From contig NW_025064886.1 of the NCBI RefSeq assembly GCF_019112545.1, positions 167,277 through 231,276 on the forward strand: a stretch of 64,000 nt of DNA, written 5' to 3'. The translations under genes were made by a program, and so were the position numbers. This stretch comes from Guyanagaster necrorhizus. Its lineage: Eukaryota; Basidiomycota; Agaricomycetes; Agaricales; Physalacriaceae. Below are positions 61,478-64,000 of the stretch, piece by piece; position 1 is the first letter of the stretch, and every line of letters starts with the position of its first letter. The notes beneath the pieces were generated by a model, which ran no database searches, was not told the origin of the DNA, and was given only the letters and a program-made list of their open reading frames with translations.

Positions 61478-63208
61478 TTACGCAGACGTAACGGTTGGTC
61501 CCTCCTTCTTCTCCTCTACACTGCTGGTTCCACTGTCATGGTGATGTTGATGTACATGATGAGGTTCCCGGCCACCAGTCGTCACACCAAGGGCATCGCT
61601 GTCCTCACCAGCAAGCTCCTGCTCTAGTCCAACGTAGTCATATGCGAACTCGCCCATGTCATAGTCGTCCATACCAACTGCCTGGGCCTCCTCTGACACG
61701 TCCTCGTTGAGACGCAAGCGGCAGCCAGGGATGAAGTGCATAATCCAAAGGATGATTGTTGTCATCACAAAGGAGTACGCAACGCCGGAGACACTGTCGG
61801 CGAGCTGGTACCCAAGCTGGATATAATGGTGATCAATCCAACCTCCGTTGATGACAGTGATGCCATCGAATCCGGCGACCGAGGCCTGAGCAAAAAGTGC
61901 GGTCAGAATGTTTCCGACGATGCCACCAATAGCATGGGACGCAAAGATATCGAGAGTATCATCATAACCGAAGACGAATTTGAGCTGGGTGGCAAAATTG
62001 CAGCATGTGCCAGCCATAACTCCAAACAGTACTGCGGCGGCTGGACAAAGTCATTAGCAACAAGCAGTAGACGGGAAAATCGGTCACGTACGGGATCCAA
62101 CGAATCCGCTCGCGGGAGTAATTGCCACTAACCCCGAAACGGCACCAGAACAGAAACCGACTGCTGACCATTTCTTTTCCAGACGGTAATCCCACAGCAT
62201 CCATGTCAGCCCACCGACGCTAGCGGCGAGGTTGGTCACTATGCAGGCCTGGGCTGCCCTCAAGTTGGCACTCAGAGCACTACCACCATTGAAGCCGAAC
62301 CATCCAAACCAGAGAAATACGGTGCCTTGAGACAAGTATTAGCTTCGACGACAAGTCAGTAACAGAAAGGACTGACCTAGAATGACGAAACTCGTGTTAT
62401 GAGGTTTATATGATAGCCGCTCAGTCCCCCAGCCCTTTCGCTTGCCAAGATAGATACTAATAGCCAACGCAGCTGTTCCCGAGGAAATATGGACCGGAGT
62501 TCCACCAGCGAAATCGAGACCTCCCATGATGAAGGCCCATCCATTCGCTGACCAGGTCCAGCAAGCTATGGGATCATAGACGAGCGTTGACCACATGAAG
62601 ACGAATACGGGAACAGGACCCAAACGTCCCCGTTCTGCAAAGGCGCCGGCGGCGAGCATCGGGGTGATTGCGGCGAACATGAGTTGGTACACGCAGAAAA
62701 CGATTGCAGGTATGCGCGCACTACCCATTGAAGGAGCGTCAAGGACGCCTTTGAGACCAAAGTATTCTGCCAAGGAGTTAGACGATGCGGGAACGAGTAC
62801 TTTTAGAGACGTACTGAGGTCTCCAATGTATTTGCTACCAGTCTCACTGAAGGCGAGTGAGTAACCCCAGAAGAACCACTACATGACTCATTCAAAATAC
62901 TGATCAAAAGGAAAGTATTGCGTACACACTTGAAAAGAGACAACGGCCAAGATCATAACGCCCATATAAATTTGACCAAGTGCATTTTTCCTCCTCAACA
63001 GTCCTGAATACAGGTACCCCACTCCGGGGATCATGATCCACACAAGCGCAGTGGCTGCAAGAGTCCATGCAATGTCACCATTATTGTAAACGTGTACGAC
63101 GCCGTCTGTGTCTGTCGTGGTGAGAGTACCGGCTGAAAATAGGTCAGAAAATTTAAACGAATGGAAGAAAAATTAGAGCTTACAGGCGTCGTAAGTGACG
63201 TTGACCAT
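61478..63208 (-). CDS. Amt/MEP ammonium transporter
   Basis: Plasma-membrane ammonium uptake. ATG 63208 gives MVNVTYDA, spliced to a short extracellular N-terminus and TM1 (GDIAWTLAATALVWIMIPGV, YSGLLRRKNALGQIYMGVMI). Then come AVVSFQWFFWGYSLAFSETG, AAGAFAERGRLGPVPVFVFM, GWAFIMGGLDFAGGTPVHIS (conserved Asp and first pore His), KPHNTSFVILG spliced to TVFLWFGWFGFNGGSALS, KKWSAVGFCSGAVSGLVAIT, PAAAVLFGVMAGTCCN, and LDIFASHAIGGIVGNILTAL (second pore His). The cytosolic tail has the acidic DMGEFAYDYVG and a His-rich GREPHHVHQHHHDSG before the stop at 61478. About 500 aa with about 11 TMs, as expected. Fungal Mep2-type members also act as ammonium sensors for filamentous growth; this copy cannot be assigned to that class from sequence alone. 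Confidence 0.93.
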
Positions 63209-64000
63209 CGTGATTGAGAGGAAGGAGCGCAAGAGGGAATATACTTAACAACATTCCGAAGACGACCTAAATTCCCGTTTGGAAGTTGAATTGATGACAT
63301 AAGCCCTTCTTTATCGTCCAATAAAGAACCATGGGTGATCGGAATGATCGCTTGGCGTGTGCTTCTGTTCCTGGTTCTGGCCACGAAATCACGAAATCCC
63401 AAAACGACAGAGAAAACATCGCCGAGGGGAACTTTTATTTATTACACGCTCACATTTATTCGCTCACCATGATGAATCACATCTCACGACCTCAACCTTT
63501 CTGTATGGACACCGCTGTGGACTTTAACTGTACTTCAGCGCCGAGATAAAATTATATCTGGTAAGCTAGCGGATCAACAGGCCACTTCAGTCCATACCAA
63601 CATATGCTACCTGCGTAGGTCGCTCCATGAAGCTAGAGTGTGCCAAGGACGGCGCTCCACATTGTCGAAAAGGCCCCTGTGGTCCAAAGATAAGGAAACG
63701 ACGGGGATTGGAAAATGCTGGCCATATTGAGATGAGTGGGATGACACGTAAATTGGATCTGGGATCGTTCCGATATTCAGTCATATTATTGTATACGGGA
63801 CGCCGCCGCGACGTGTTGATCTGGGATTCAGGAGGGAGAAAGTTCCTGTTTGAGAGGGGTGAGGCCTGAGGTTGACAAGTGTAGGCACAATGCACAAGTA
63901 TTCTAGACGAAGACCATGCGCTACCTGGGGATGACAGGTGTAGGACATTAACGTTTAGGTACGGTTAGCTGATAAGAAGCTTGATCAATAGTGTGGTTTG
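63209..64000. other. upstream of the ammonium transporter gene, no gene seen
   Basis: Open frames on both strands at 63587-63895 overlap each other and lack motifs. Probably promoter sequence; nitrogen-regulatory (GATA-type) sites would be expected but were not systematically counted. Confidence 0.35.

Overview
This 64 kb window comes from a filamentous basidiomycete, most likely an Agaricomycete. The genes are broken by many introns of about 45-60 bases with GT...AG ends. Four genes encode the DUF6533 multi-pass membrane family typical of mushroom-forming fungi. The remaining proteins are ordinary fungal types. I see no intact transposon, no CRISPR array, no rRNA and no sign of a virus.

Layout. 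0-7 kb: the 3' part of an APH-like phosphotransferase, then two DUF6533 membrane proteins on opposite strands. 7.9 kb: an intron-containing tRNA-Ala(UGC). 8-14.6 kb, minus strand: a small uncharacterised protein, a two-RRM RNA-binding protein with a long disordered tail, and the vacuolar lipase ATG15. 15-21.5 kb, plus strand: two tandem secreted type-B carboxylesterases and a broken six-hairpin glycoside hydrolase (GH88/105-like). 21.5-23.7 kb is gene-poor. 23.7-32.3 kb: a prenylated UBL3-like ubiquitin-fold protein, an uncharacterised basic/Pro-Ser-rich protein, an alpha/beta hydrolase and an O-fucosyltransferase-like protein. 32.7-38.3 kb: a GH3 beta-glucosidase diverging from an allantoate-permease-type MFS transporter.

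38.9-48.3 kb is a region of duplication and decay. It holds a head-to-head DUF6533 pair in which one copy carries two nonsense codons, a small Cys-rich protein, and an HpcH/HpaI aldolase flanked by two short-chain dehydrogenase copies that both look disabled. 48.8-64 kb carries housekeeping and signalling genes: a C2HC-type hypothetical protein, a heterotrimeric G-protein alpha subunit, a mitochondrially targeted protein, a Fus3/Kss1-type MAP kinase, an SLM1-like BAR/PH protein and an Amt/MEP ammonium transporter.

Functional links are loose. The esterases, glycosidases and transporters fit plant-polymer breakdown and nutrient uptake. The G-alpha, MAPK, SLM1-like protein and ammonium transporter fit nutrient, mating and membrane-stress signalling. 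I found no convincing previously undescribed system. The most informative signals are the nested paralogue decays at 39-48 kb and 20-21.5 kb, and the close linkage of a G-alpha gene and a pheromone/filamentation-class MAPK. Exon boundaries were read by eye from splice consensus and family conservation, so some joins are provisional.
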